A DNA stretch of 64,000 nucleotides from Bacteroidaceae bacterium (GTDB taxonomy: Bacteria > Bacteroidota > Bacteroidia > Bacteroidales > Bacteroidaceae). The DNA lies in NCBI GenBank assembly GCA_016286165.1, contig JAEESE010000002.1, positions 186,001 to 250,000 of the forward strand, read 5' to 3'. The notes beneath the pieces were generated by a model. That model ran no database searches, had not been told where the DNA came from, and was given only the letters and a program-made list of their open reading frames with translations. Shown piece by piece: positions 45,111 through 54,439 of this stretch. The position numbers were made by a program, and so were the translations under genes. The stretch's first letter is position 1, and each line of letters starts with the position of its first letter.

Positions 45111-45152
45111 AAAGATTAGATAATCCTGAGCCTGGGTTAGTTGCCAATGGAT

Positions 45153-46169
45153 CTAATACTTACGCCCCATCAGGGATAGGGCGAAGATACGGAGGTGTTG
45201 CTTGCTGTCAGTTGCGACATTAAGGTTGTCAAGGCATTCGAAGGCAGCTTCGAAGTATCTTTCAATACGCTCCTCAGCCAATTGGCGCACTCCTATCTGA
45301 TTGTAGAGCTCGGTCACGGCGGCTATCTTCTCTGCTCGCGAGCATCCTTTAGGCGTGCATCCTGCTGCTCCAATATTGTCCAGGTCAACAGGCGTTGCCA
45401 ACCAGTGCTGAAGTTCGGCCCGCTGCTTGTCATCGGCCAGCCGCAAGGCATTGATAAGCATAAAGGTCTTCTTGCCCTCGAGGATATCACCTCCGATGTT
45501 CTTGCCAAAAGTGGCTGGGTCGCCATAAACGTCCAGGAGATCGTCCTGCAGCTGGAAGGCAAGCCCCAAGTTCTCGCCAAAGCGATATAGCAGGTCTGCA
45601 TCTTCGGCCGGAGCGTCGGCCAATGTAGCTCCGAGCTTCAGTGCGCAGGCGAGCAGCACCGAAGTCTTCAAGCGTATCATTTCTATGTATTCTTCCTCCG
45701 TTACATCAATGCGCGTTTCAAACTCAAGGTCGTATTGTTGACCTTCGCCTATCTCAAGCGCCGTTTCAGTGAAGATGTCAAGCACGGGGCGCAGATGACG
45801 GTCATCAGTTTGGCTTATAAGCTTGTAGGCCAATACCAGCATGGAATCACCCGAAAGTATTGCCACGTTCTCGTTCCACACCTTATGCACGGTAGGTTTG
45901 CCACGGCGCATGTCAGCCCTGTCCATGACATCATCGTGCAGGAGAGTGTAGTTATGGTAGGTTTCCAGGCCGAGCGCCACAGGCAGGATTGCCTCTATAT
46001 CGTCGCGGTAGAGATTGTAGGCCATGAGCATCAATACGGGTCTTATCCGCTTGCCGCCCAACGACAATTCGTAGCGCACAGGTTCATAGAGGCTTGCCGG
46101 TTGGCGATCAAGGGGCATATCGGCCAGTGCCTGTTTGAATGTAGCAAGTATCTCGTCAAAGGTTTTCAT
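45153..46169 (-). CDS. Polyprenyl synthetase family protein
   Basis: Elongates isoprenoid diphosphates by adding IPP units. Both aspartate-rich motifs are present: LLHDDVMDRADMRRG and FQLQDDLLDVYGD, along with LGGKRIRPVL. I start it at 46169 (MKTFDEILATF) rather than 46199, because the extra residues look non-native and overlap the tonB terminator. At 338 residues it is in the range for medium-chain synthases such as farnesyl- or geranylgeranyl-type enzymes. Chain length cannot be fixed from sequence by eye. It uses precursors made through IspH, encoded at 49003. Confidence 0.92.
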   Translation of the reverse strand: MKTFDEILATFKQALADMPLDRQPASLYEPVRYELSLGGKRIRPVLMLMAYNLYRDDIEAILPVALGLETYHNYTLLHDDVMDRADMRRGKPTVHKVWNENVAILSGDSMLVLAYKLISQTDDRHLRPVLDIFTETALEIGEGQQYDLEFETRIDVTEEEYIEMIRLKTSVLLACALKLGATLADAPAEDADLLYRFGENLGLAFQLQDDLLDVYGDPATFGKNIGGDILEGKKTFMLINALRLADDKQRAELQHWLATPVDLDNIGAAGCTPKGCSRAEKIAAVTELYNQIGVRQLAEERIERYFEAAFECLDNLNVATDSKQHLRIFALSLMGRKY

Positions 46170-46197
46170 AGCTGCTGAGGTTTTAGAAAAATACAAC

Positions 46198-46227
46198 AAA
46201 GGCTGCGCCGTGGTATGCGCAGCCTTT
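46198..46227 (-). terminator. Intrinsic terminator of tonB
   Basis: On the minus strand, AAAGGCTGCGC pairs perfectly with GCGCAGCCTTT around an 8-base loop, then GTTGTATTTTT follows. Confidence 0.8.
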
Positions 46228-46283
46228 ATTATATATATTAATTAATGTGTAATCAAGTCGTTGTTGTGTTGAGTTGCACAATA

Positions 46284-46997
46284 TTATTGCAGCTTGAACA
46301 TAACCGGCAGATTGAAGCGTGAACGCACGGTCTTGTTACCCTGACGGGCAGGTTTCCACTTAGGCATCATCTTTATGACGCGCTCAGCTTCCTTCGACAG
46401 AGAAGGATCCGGTGAACGCAGTACCTTAACATCGACGATGGAGCCGTCCTTGTTAACAACGAACTGCATGAATACGCGGCCTTGGATACCCTGTTCCTGA
46501 GCGATAGCCGGGTATTTAATGTGATCGTTAAGCCACTTGTAGCAAGCCTCATCGCCGCCGGGGAACTCTGCGTTCTCCTCAACGACTTCGAAGATACGGT
46601 CGTCATCGCTTTCCTCACGCACGGGGCCTGCGGGTGCTGCTACGACAGCGGTAGGAGCTCCGTCGCCAACAGCCGTGGTGATGGCCTGGTTTACTTCCTC
46701 TGAAGTCTGAACTTCTTCCTCTGCCAACTCTGTTTCATCGTCGACGATGTTCAGGATTTCAGCCACCTTAGGAGCAGCTGCGGGCGGTGGAGCCATCTGC
46801 TCTTTCTGGGTAGTGATAGGAATCATGTCTTCTTCGAAGTTGCTCTCGTAGATAGGTTCGAGCTCATCATACTTGATTTCGCGTGTCGTGTACTCAAAAG
46901 CCACGAACATAAGCGCAAGCACGAGGACGTAACCCAGTAAGAGGCTCGTTCCACGATGGCTGCGCAACTCTTCGGTCATAGATTTTGTTTCTGCCAT
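46284..46997 (-). CDS. tonB: Energy transducer TonB
   Basis: Inner-membrane-anchored protein that passes force from ExbB/ExbD to outer-membrane receptors. One N-terminal helix (TSLLLGYVLVLALMFVAFEYT) is followed by an acidic/Ala-rich periplasmic linker. The linker is richer in Glu and Ala than the Pro/Lys linkers of proteobacteria. The C-terminal TonB domain reads FPGGDEACYKWLNDHIKYP, then IQGRVFMQFVVNKDGSI and PKWKPARQGNKTV. It is a single gene with its own promoter box and terminator, 2.3 kb from the exbB operon on the same strand. It is the likely partner for that operon. Confidence 0.95.
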   Translation of the reverse strand: MAETKSMTEELRSHRGTSLLLGYVLVLALMFVAFEYTTREIKYDELEPIYESNFEEDMIPITTQKEQMAPPPAAAPKVAEILNIVDDETELAEEEVQTSEEVNQAITTAVGDGAPTAVVAAPAGPVREESDDDRIFEVVEENAEFPGGDEACYKWLNDHIKYPAIAQEQGIQGRVFMQFVVNKDGSIVDVKVLRSPDPSLSKEAERVIKMMPKWKPARQGNKTVRSRFNLPVMFKLQ

Positions 46998-47064
46998 GAT
47001 AATATTTTTGTTTAATTCTTATTGCTTGATAATGTTGTGGGCATACATCGGCACACTCACGCCA

Positions 47065-47072
47065 CAAAAGTA
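47065..47072 (-). promoter_or_regulatory. -7 box of tonB
   Basis: TACTTTTG on the minus strand, about 68 bases before tonB. The spacer between it and the divergent porQ promoter is very A/T-rich. Confidence 0.5.
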
Positions 47073-47174
47073 GCACAATTTTTCGATACACGAATTTCTT
47101 TTAGCCTTTTTTTTTGCATCGGAGCTCTTTTTTTGCAAAAAAAATGGTTTTTACACCCTAAAACCGCCTTTTTC

Positions 47175-47207
47175 TTCGTTAATGTAATGAAATAATCTCT
47201 ATCTTTG
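47175..47207 (+). promoter_or_regulatory. Probable promoter of porQ
   Basis: TTCG (one change from TTTG), a 21-base spacer and TATCTTTG (47200-47207), ending 13 bases before the ATG. Confidence 0.6.
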
Positions 47208-47220
47208 TGGCAAAACAGAC

Positions 47221-48213
47221 ATGATGATTCAATTGCACCGAATTGCTCTCCTCCTTTCTTTGTTGGTATGCACCGCCCTGACGCATGCCCAGGACGCGAG
47301 CACCACGATATTCAATTTCCTGAAACTGCCGACCTCGTCACATGCGATGGCACTCGGCGGCTTGCAGGTGGCTCAGCCCGACGACGACGCATCGCTGCTG
47401 CTGCAGAACCCAGCTCTAATGTCGAACATCACGAGCCGGAGCATCAACCTCGGATTCCTCTCGTATATGCAAGGCAATAAGTCGGCCAATGCTTCTTATG
47501 CCATGGCAGCAGGCGAGCGCGGCACCTGGGGCGTAGGTGTACAGTTGCTGGGCTATGGTTCCATGAAAGAAATGAATGTCGACGGTGTGGAACTTGGCGA
47601 CTACTCAGCTATTGACATGGCCCTCAGCGGCGGCTATTCCTATACGCTTACCGACCATTGGGCCGGCGGTGCGCTGGGCAAGGTCGTGTACTCAAAGTAT
47701 GCTCACTTCACATCTGTGGCTCTTGCCGTAGACTTAGGCCTCAACTACCTTAATGACGAGGGGGATTTCTCAGTTTCGCTGGTTGCCGCAAATCTTGGCG
47801 GTCAGGTTAAATCCTTTGGCGACAAGCGCGAGCACCTGCCGTTTGACCTTCGCGCAGGCATCACCAAGCAACTGGCCAATGCTCCGATAAGGTTTTCGGT
47901 TTCCATGGTCGACCTTACGCGTTGGAGCAGTCGCTACTACTACAACCCCTCACGCGAGAAGGAGAAAGGCGGGCGCATTTTCATGAACCATTTCATCTTA
48001 GGCGTTGATATCCTCCCCATCGAACAGTTGTATATCGCGGCAGGCTACAATTTCCGCCGTGCCAGCGAGATGAAAGCGGCAGGCAGCAGCCATGCGGCAG
48101 GCCTCTCGTTCGGTGCCGGTGTCAACCTCAAGCGCTTCAAGGTAGGCGTAAGTTATGCCAAGTACCACGTATCTATGCCTGCATTCATGGCTAACATTCA
48201 GTATTCATTGTAA
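47221..48213 (+). CDS. porQ: Type IX secretion system protein PorQ
   Basis: Outer-membrane beta-barrel of the type IX secretion system, 330 residues. After the signal peptide (LLLSLLVCTALTHAQ) comes the PorQ/PorV-like opening TTIFNFLKLPTSSHAMALGG and then NPALMSNITSRSINLGFLSYM. Alternating strands continue to the terminal IQYSL. In Porphyromonas gingivalis PorQ belongs to the attachment complex that handles secreted cargo. The C10 protease in this window ends in a plausible type IX tail. The gene is upstream of cmk and ispH with short spacers, an order known in Bacteroidetes. Confidence 0.9.
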   Translation: MMIQLHRIALLLSLLVCTALTHAQDASTTIFNFLKLPTSSHAMALGGLQVAQPDDDASLLLQNPALMSNITSRSINLGFLSYMQGNKSANASYAMAAGERGTWGVGVQLLGYGSMKEMNVDGVELGDYSAIDMALSGGYSYTLTDHWAGGALGKVVYSKYAHFTSVALAVDLGLNYLNDEGDFSVSLVAANLGGQVKSFGDKREHLPFDLRAGITKQLANAPIRFSVSMVDLTRWSSRYYYNPSREKEKGGRIFMNHFILGVDILPIEQLYIAAGYNFRRASEMKAAGSSHAAGLSFGAGVNLKRFKVGVSYAKYHVSMPAFMANIQYSL

Positions 48214-48243
48214 ACACATATAATTATTTAAGGTATAGACGAC

Positions 48244-48960
48244 ATGAAAAAGAAAATCACCATAGCCATCGACGGCCACAGCTCGTGTGGCAAAAGCACC
48301 ATGGCCAAAGACCTTGCGCGAGCAATAGGATATATCTATGTCGACAGCGGAGCCATGTACCGTTGCTGCACATTATTTGCGCTACAACATGGCATTATAG
48401 CCGACGACGGCAGCATCGACGAGGCCGAGTTCGAGCGCCGCATGCCCGAGATTCAAGTCTCTTTCCGCCTCAACGAGGAGACCGGTCGCCCCGACACCTA
48501 TCTCAACGGAGTATGCGTAGAGAGTGAAATCCGCACCATGGAGGTATCTTCACACGTAAGCCCTGTGGCTGCCCTGCCTTTCGTGCGTGCTGCTATGACT
48601 GCACAGCAGCAAGCCATGGGCCGCGAGGGCGGCATCGTCATGGACGGCCGTGATATTGGCACGGCAGTATTCCCCGACGCCGAGCTCAAGATTTTCGTCA
48701 CTGCCTCCGATGAAATCCGCGCCCAGCGCCGCTACGACGAGCTTATCGCCAAGGGCGAAGAGGCCGACTTCGACGAGGTGCTTGCCAACCTCCGCGAGCG
48801 CGACCGCATTGATTCCACCCGCGAGGTGGCCCCGTTGCGCCAAGCCGACGATGCTATTGTGCTCGACAACAGCCATATCACCATTCCCGAGCAGAACCAA
48901 TGGCTACTCGACCGCTTTGAGGAGAAGACACAGGCTCTTTCTTCCACCACTTCCAAGTAA
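48244..48960 (+). CDS. cmk: Cytidylate kinase Cmk
   Basis: Phosphorylates CMP and dCMP. P-loop GHSSCGKST at residues 11-19, the [12 protein letters not shown] motif, the [17 protein letters not shown] segment and the lid [14 protein letters not shown] are all present. Its 238 residues are normal. It is between porQ and ispH on the same strand with 30 and 42 bases of spacing, so the three are probably one transcript. Confidence 0.96.
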   Translation: MKKKITIAIDGHSSCGKSTMAKDLARAIGYIYVDSGAMYRCCTLFALQHGIIADDGSIDEAEFERRMPEIQVSFRLNEETGRPDTYLNGVCVESEIRTMEVSSHVSPVAALPFVRAAMTAQQQAMGREGGIVMDGRDIGTAVFPDAELKIFVTASDEIRAQRRYDELIAKGEEADFDEVLANLRERDRIDSTREVAPLRQADDAIVLDNSHITIPEQNQWLLDRFEEKTQALSSTTSK

Positions 48961-49002
48961 GGCAAGGAACAGCGGCCTTTCAAAAATTCCGTGTTTTCAT
49001 AA

Positions 49003-49950
49003 TTGATGAATGATAAAGCACCATTGGCTGAAACTTCTACTAACCTCCCCCTTGCAGAAGGACAAGGGGGTGGCTGCACCATTGAGATAGACAGCGGTTC
49101 AGGTTTTTGTTTCGGTGTAACACGTGCCATAGGCAAAGCCGAAGAGGAATTGGAAGCCGGGCACGAGCTCTACTGCCTTGGCGATATCGTGCACAACGGC
49201 CGGGAAGTGGAACGCCTTCGGCATATGGGGCTGACGACCATCGACCACGAAGAGTTTGCCCGCCTACGTGATGCCAACGTCCTTCTGCGCGCTCATGGCG
49301 AACCTCCAGCCACTTACCGGCAGGCAGAAGCTAATGCCATCCACCTCGTAGACGCCACCTGCCCCGTGGTACTGCACCTGCAAGAGCGCATCCGTCGCGA
49401 ATTCTTGTCCGATGAGAGGCACAGCCGTCAGATCGTCATCTACGGCAAGCGAGGCCACGCAGAAGTGCTTGGATTGGTCGGACAAACTGACGGCACCGCC
49501 ATCGTCATCGAGACACTTGATGAAGCCCGTTTGCTTGATTTCGACAGAGATATTGCCTTGTATTCACAGACAACGAAGTCCGTCGAAGGTTTTCGCGAGA
49601 TTGTAGGCTACATTCAGGCGCATATCTCGCCCGATGCCAATTTCACCTACCACGACACCATCTGCCGACAGGTGGCCAACCGAATGCCCCATATCCGCGA
49701 ATTCGCATCTCGCCACGACATAGTCTTCTTCGTTTGCGGGCAGAAAAGTTCAAATGGACGTGTCCTTTTCAACGAATGTAAGAAGGCCAACAGCCATTCA
49801 TTCATGATTGACTCGCCCGAGGATATCACCATGGCTCAGCTCACCTCCACGCCTTCGCCCCGCTCCATCGGCATCTGCGGTGCCACGTCATCGCCTACAT
49901 GGTTGATGGAACAATCTCGCCAACGCATAGAAGAGCTACTGCAAGGCTAA
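49003..49950 (+). CDS. ispH: 4-hydroxy-3-methylbut-2-enyl diphosphate reductase IspH
   Basis: Last enzyme of the MEP isoprenoid pathway, making IPP and DMAPP with a [4Fe-4S] cluster. The three cluster cysteines are Cys35 (SGFCFGV), Cys120 (DATCPVV) and Cys221 (TICRQVANR). Typical IspH begins only a few residues before its first cysteine motif (IEIDxGSGFCFGV). Here about 24 extra residues precede it (MNDKAPLAETSTNLPLAEGQGGG), encoded partly by a palindromic element. The core itself is intact at 315 residues in total. Translation could instead begin later, but no in-frame ATG lies between the extension and the core. Confidence 0.95.
   Translation: MMNDKAPLAETSTNLPLAEGQGGGCTIEIDSGSGFCFGVTRAIGKAEEELEAGHELYCLGDIVHNGREVERLRHMGLTTIDHEEFARLRDANVLLRAHGEPPATYRQAEANAIHLVDATCPVVLHLQERIRREFLSDERHSRQIVIYGKRGHAEVLGLVGQTDGTAIVIETLDEARLLDFDRDIALYSQTTKSVEGFREIVGYIQAHISPDANFTYHDTICRQVANRMPHIREFASRHDIVFFVCGQKSSNGRVLFNECKKANSHSFMIDSPEDITMAQLTSTPSPRSIGICGATSSPTWLMEQSRQRIEELLQG
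49044..49073. repeat. Palindromic element in the ispH N-terminus
   Basis: CCTCCCCCTTG pairs with CAAGGGGGTGG across an 8-base loop (8 perfect central pairs, flanked by G-T). It encodes LPLAEGQGGG, nearly the same peptide as the element in recQ. Confidence 0.75.
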
Positions 49951-49964
49951 CCTTATACTAAAAC

Positions 49965-50088
49965 AAGGCCGGCCTAATTTGCTTACAAGACTAACCTTAA
50001 GTGCAAATAAGACTGGTCATAATTGCTTACAAGACTGGCCATACCGGTTGTTCGGTCGCGACCGAACAACTGATATGACCAGTCATAT
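49965..50088. repeat. Palindrome-rich convergent spacer after ispH
   Basis: It holds AAGGCCGGCCTAA (49965-49977), two GACTGG(T/C)CAT half-sites, a perfect 24-bp palindrome at 50047-50070 (left half GTTGTTCGGTCG) and ATATGACCAGTCATAT (50073-50088). GACTGGTCAT at about 50011 can also pair with ATGACCAGTC at about 50075. It separates the ispH and MG2-protein genes, which converge, and may act as a terminator for both. Confidence 0.8.
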
Positions 50089-50097
50089 TTCTCAATG

Positions 50098-53000
50098 CTA
50101 CTTGTTGTATAGCAATCCACCCTCTGCCGTCTGGCCCTGGGCGTCTATGGCTATCATAGTGTTCTGTGAGTTGTTGAACAGATGCACGTGGGCTTTGCCG
50201 TTGGCATCAAGCTTCAAGTCCGGGTTCCAATACAGAGTCCTGCGATAGTCTTTCTGCCCTTCCTTGGGCGGATTACGTTGGTAGTCTGGGTTGTAGAAAT
50301 CCGCTTGGAAGGCGAAACCATCGAGGATTAAGCGACGGTCACGATAGACAACGCGCTGGCTATTGTCAGGGAACCATCGCAAGTCAACGGCCACGATTGG
50401 TTGGTTGTCCTGGTCAAAGCGCTCGTCGCCCTCGCGGCGCGGTGAGTAGTCGGTGTAGATGTATATTTTATCTAAATAGGTAAGCAGTCCCCATCGCTTT
50501 TGGTCCAGCGGACCCCAATAATAGCCTTCGCCCCAATTGTTTTGATAGACTTTGTAATCCCAATGGCGGTGCATGGCCATGTCGGAGATTAGGGCCTGGG
50601 CAATACCAAAGGCTGCTGCATAAGAATTGTTTAAGGATGAGGGGTCGATGATGCCGGCATCCATACCGATGTTCATCGCCTGATAGGCGTCTATGACATA
50701 GGCGGGCTTGGAGAAATCAATATGGCGTAGTCCGCCATGACGGGCTCGCACAGTGACTTGTTCCAATAGATGTGTGCCGTCGGTAAGCAGGCGTGGCGAG
50801 AGATAAGTTGTGTCGCGCAGTGGTGCGTTGTGAACCTGATAATAAGTGTAAGGCTTAATCCAACGTGGATACTGGAAGTTGAGCCTAACATAATATTCCG
50901 GGTAGTCGGGAATGCGTTCTGCCATTGCGTCATACTCATCGTAGGTGTCCATCTGTATCCATGTGTGGGGCTTACGCCTCTGCAGCCCTTCCCATTTCTT
51001 TTTCCACTTGGTGGTGTCAGAGGCGCCGAGGAAGAAGACACACTGACCTTCGAAACGTGGCAGGTCTATTTGGAAGCTGCCTTTCTTGGTTTCCGTCTCG
51101 CCTACAAGAACATCACGCTTGTCATACAGATTCACGAATTCCGCATGCACTCTCACATCTTTCTTGACCGTGCCTGTCTCAACGTAATGTCGGGCGGAGA
51201 GAAGCTGTTGTTGCTTCAGGTTCTTTCGATACCTTGTGTTGGCCTTGAAACTGAGTTGGTTGTAATCAGTATTGTCCCAGCTGTGACCTTGGTTTGAGAA
51301 TATGCCGTGCCAAGTGTCGCTGATGGCCCCAATCTCGCTTCGCCGTTGATAAATGGGATTTAGGTTCCAGGCCATATTCTGGTTGCCGAAGCTTGAAAGT
51401 TGTTTGAACACCTCTGGTCTGCCGTCGGCATCAAAAAGAGGCATATTCTGCTGCTCGGTAAGCGAAGGATTCTCTTCGGTCATAAAGCGCTCATGGTCGG
51501 CATCGACCTGATTAAAGAAATCCTCTTCCACCCAATAGCGGTTAACCGTTCCGCTGACAATCTGCGTATGCTCGGCCGGGTGAGTGATTTCCCAGGCGCC
51601 TCTGACGGCTAACTCCTGCCAGTTGAAGCGGCGCCAGCCTTGCGTCATCATCAATAAGTCCAAAGCACGGCGGTGCTCCTCATCGTCTTTTTCGAAGAAG
51701 TACTCCGGCTGAGGCACAAAGCCTTTAATCTCAGAGGCCAAGAGCATTTCCGTCATGATATTACCGCTGTCGAAGGTATTGTCGGCATGAACGGCATCGC
51801 GCACCGCCAGCGACACGCTCTGATTGGGCATGAGATGAGCTGAAGTGACATCAAAGTCAATAGCCTCGAACGGTTCATACTGTTCTTTGGCACCCGTGAA
51901 CTGTAAGGTAGGCTGTGTCAAATCGGGTGTTGTGACAAAGAAGAGGCGGTCGGCATAGATATGACCTATGGAATCGAAGACCGTTGCCTGATAGATGCCA
52001 GGACTAAGAGCCTCTCCTTGCTCACCCATTGAGCGTGAGAGCCTCACCGTGTTAGATAGCAGTGTGCCAGCCCCTTCCTTCTCTTCGGTGGAAGGTCCGA
52101 CGGTTGGCTTAATCTCTTCAAACAGCACCAATTTGCCTTCGTTTATAACCGTGACGCCGAGAGGAGTCTGGGCAGCATGACCTGCGGCTGAGATATCGAA
52201 GAGCCAGTCGCCGATAGTACTGTCACGACGGACCTTCAAAGCTACGCCCTCGGCCTTGATGTCCTTGATGTCCTGACTTACTGTAATAGGCTTCTTGGCA
52301 TTCTTCGGTTGGTCGTTAGGCGTAAATACCACCTCGTATTTCTCGCCTTCCAAAGGAGTGAATTCGAAGGTGCCGCGGCCACGGTTCTCGGTCGTGACGC
52401 TCTCTACCTCCTCTCCTTTATCATTAATGATTTTTATCAGCTTGTTTTTCAGCTTCAGGCAGAGCCTACCCTCGCGTATTTCTCCCTCGCTGGTCGCAGC
52501 CTCAAAAGCCATACGGCAAGGCACGCCAGCCACTAAGTTGCCGCCCTCGGGGAAGAGCGAAAGGCGCAGTTCGGGTTCCTTTGGTGCACTCTTGAAATAG
52601 CGACGCAGCGGACGGAAGGTCATGTCTTTGTAGTAATCGCCTTTCTCCTTCGGTTTGTCATAGACAGGAAACACACGCGAGTAGAGCTTTTCGTAGTCGC
52701 GGAAGAAATCCTTGGCCATAGCCTTGTTGTAGAATATGTATTCGGTATGCCATGCGTGGTAGTGCTCCGTCTGTCCCCAATTGAGCTGCCAGCGCGTATA
52801 GGCCCTTAGTTCGAAGTAACCGGAATAGAGCGTATCGGGCAGGGCGAAGTAACCGCTGCCGCGACCGTCCTTCATTTCCACCAACTTACGTTCCACCAGG
52901 TATCCGTCGTGGTTCCACAGTTCGGCATAAAGTACCTTGGATATTCGGCTCGGCTGATCGTCGTTGGTGCGACGTGTGTAGGCTGCAAACCAGATAGTAT

Positions 53001-54369
53001 CGCCAAGGTAGTAACTGGTGTTGTCCATGTGTACATAGACTTTCTCCTGCGGAATAGCCTTGCCGAAACGTTCAATGCGGTCGGACAAACGGGCGAGTGG
53101 CGGCAACGAGGCTTGATAGGCCGCCAAGCTGTCCATGCGTGCCTGCGCGAAATCTACTGAACCTTGAGCTATTGCCCTCTCCTCAGCTGTGCGTTTCACG
53201 ACCTCGTTGTTTGCCCAAAAGGTGCTGTCGTAGCCTGCCTCGGCAATGGACGTGAGCATATTCTCGCGGGCGCGGGCGCTTTTCTTCAGTTGTCTTCTCG
53301 TCAGGCGTGTCTGCCCTTCAACATTGAAGAGCATTGTTCTGGTTTGGAAGTCTCCCCATTTAGCCTGCATCGACAGGTCGGCCACTTCGGGGTATTTATG
53401 GTCGTAGCGATAGTCGATATGGAAATCCAGAGTCACAGGCACCACCGTAGCACTGCGCAGACCGCCCTTTCCGAAACTGAGCTTCATGTTTTCTACCTGT
53501 CCGTCGAAGGCCAATGGGCTGAGCGTGGCACGGTCTACATAGAGTGTACCGGTCATGATTGGCTGTTTGATATCCAGGTCCTCGCGACGCAGGAAGTGAA
53601 CGATGAAGAGCTGCTGAGCGCCATCGGCAGCCTCCTCGAAGGTGATGTCGTAGTATTGTTGGAAATAGCTAAGGTAGCTCAACCTGTCTACGCGGTTGAC
53701 TATCTTGACTTTCGGTGGCAGCGGTGTGAACAACTGCCTCCAGAAATCGGCCTCCAAAGTCATGGGGCCAAGTTCCAGGATATGATGCAGATTCATATCA
53801 CTGATGGTCGAGCGCTCCCATGCAGCCTTGGAGAGAGCGCCATGACGCCCGCTCATGAATGTTAGTTCACGCAGGTTCACCGCCGAGCGGGCACCGACAA
53901 AAGCTTCTACGATGTCCTGACTTCGAGAGAACACCGACGTCTGACGGTAGAAGTACTGTGCCATCTTCGACTTCTTGCTGTTGAAGGCCTTCTCTGTACG
54001 TTTTGCCACTTGTGCCAAGACGCCTTCAATGGCCGTCACTGTCACTTCAGACAATGTCGACGACAACATCTTCATCCTCACGGTGGTTGGCAGTGCGCTT
54101 GCACGCAGCGTAATGGTCTCACGGCCAATACAGGACAGCCGCACCAAGTCCGTGGAATCAGCAGTAATGCTGAACTCGCCGTCGAAGTTTGTCAGTGTGT
54201 TATTCTCTTCGCTGATATAAACACCAACGAGAGGCAACGCCTCACCCGTTTCATCCTCTACCACACGGGCGGTAAAGGTCGTCTGCGCCATAGCTGTCGC
54301 AGTGGCTGACATCATCAGCACCATGGCAACCACCTGACGCCATACTTTGAGTAAAAGCCTTGTTTCCAT
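50098..54369 (-). CDS. Large exported MG2/CarboxypepD_reg-like protein
   Basis: A 1423-residue exported protein. The signal peptide ends near TATAMAQ. A carboxypeptidase-regulatory-like beta-sandwich follows at about 30-115 (VVEDETGEALPLVGVYISEE, NFDGEFSI). An alpha-2-macroglobulin MG2-like domain lies near 440-545 (EKVYVHMDNTSYYLGDTIWF, SGYFELRAYTRW). Later regions include a plug-like stretch (LLEQVTVRARHGGLRHIDF, about 1200-1220) and the ending RTLYWNPDLKLDANGKAHV, both frequent in Bacteroidetes proteins related to TonB-dependent receptors but lacking a barrel. The partner genes upstream encode an unknown protein and a membrane-anchored regulator. A surface or periplasmic sensing or protease-inhibition role is speculation. 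Confidence 0.75.
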   Translation of the reverse strand: METRLLLKVWRQVVAMVLMMSATATAMAQTTFTARVVEDETGEALPLVGVYISEENNTLTNFDGEFSITADSTDLVRLSCIGRETITLRASALPTTVRMKMLSSTLSEVTVTAIEGVLAQVAKRTEKAFNSKKSKMAQYFYRQTSVFSRSQDIVEAFVGARSAVNLRELTFMSGRHGALSKAAWERSTISDMNLHHILELGPMTLEADFWRQLFTPLPPKVKIVNRVDRLSYLSYFQQYYDITFEEAADGAQQLFIVHFLRREDLDIKQPIMTGTLYVDRATLSPLAFDGQVENMKLSFGKGGLRSATVVPVTLDFHIDYRYDHKYPEVADLSMQAKWGDFQTRTMLFNVEGQTRLTRRQLKKSARARENMLTSIAEAGYDSTFWANNEVVKRTAEERAIAQGSVDFAQARMDSLAAYQASLPPLARLSDRIERFGKAIPQEKVYVHMDNTSYYLGDTIWFAAYTRRTNDDQPSRISKVLYAELWNHDGYLVERKLVEMKDGRGSGYFALPDTLYSGYFELRAYTRWQLNWGQTEHYHAWHTEYIFYNKAMAKDFFRDYEKLYSRVFPVYDKPKEKGDYYKDMTFRPLRRYFKSAPKEPELRLSLFPEGGNLVAGVPCRMAFEAATSEGEIREGRLCLKLKNKLIKIINDKGEEVESVTTENRGRGTFEFTPLEGEKYEVVFTPNDQPKNAKKPITVSQDIKDIKAEGVALKVRRDSTIGDWLFDISAAGHAAQTPLGVTVINEGKLVLFEEIKPTVGPSTEEKEGAGTLLSNTVRLSRSMGEQGEALSPGIYQATVFDSIGHIYADRLFFVTTPDLTQPTLQFTGAKEQYEPFEAIDFDVTSAHLMPNQSVSLAVRDAVHADNTFDSGNIMTEMLLASEIKGFVPQPEYFFEKDDEEHRRALDLLMMTQGWRRFNWQELAVRGAWEITHPAEHTQIVSGTVNRYWVEEDFFNQVDADHERFMTEENPSLTEQQNMPLFDADGRPEVFKQLSSFGNQNMAWNLNPIYQRRSEIGAISDTWHGIFSNQGHSWDNTDYNQLSFKANTRYRKNLKQQQLLSARHYVETGTVKKDVRVHAEFVNLYDKRDVLVGETETKKGSFQIDLPRFEGQCVFFLGASDTTKWKKKWEGLQRRKPHTWIQMDTYDEYDAMAERIPDYPEYYVRLNFQYPRWIKPYTYYQVHNAPLRDTTYLSPRLLTDGTHLLEQVTVRARHGGLRHIDFSKPAYVIDAYQAMNIGMDAGIIDPSSLNNSYAAAFGIAQALISDMAMHRHWDYKVYQNNWGEGYYWGPLDQKRWGLLTYLDKIYIYTDYSPRREGDERFDQDNQPIVAVDLRWFPDNSQRVVYRDRRLILDGFAFQADFYNPDYQRNPPKEGQKDYRRTLYWNPDLKLDANGKAHVHLFNNSQNTMIAIDAQGQTAEGGLLYNK

Positions 54370-54397
54370 ATCTTTATCGTTTTATGTTTCGTTTAAT

Positions 54398-54439
54398 TTA
54401 ACTATCAACTCTCAACTATTAACTCTTAACTCTAAACTA
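54398..54439. repeat. Heptad-type repeat between the MG2-protein and unknown genes
   Basis: TTAACTA, TCAACTC, TCAACTA, TTAACTC and related 7-base units fill most of the 70-base spacer. They could form a weak structure in the operon transcript. Confidence 0.7.
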
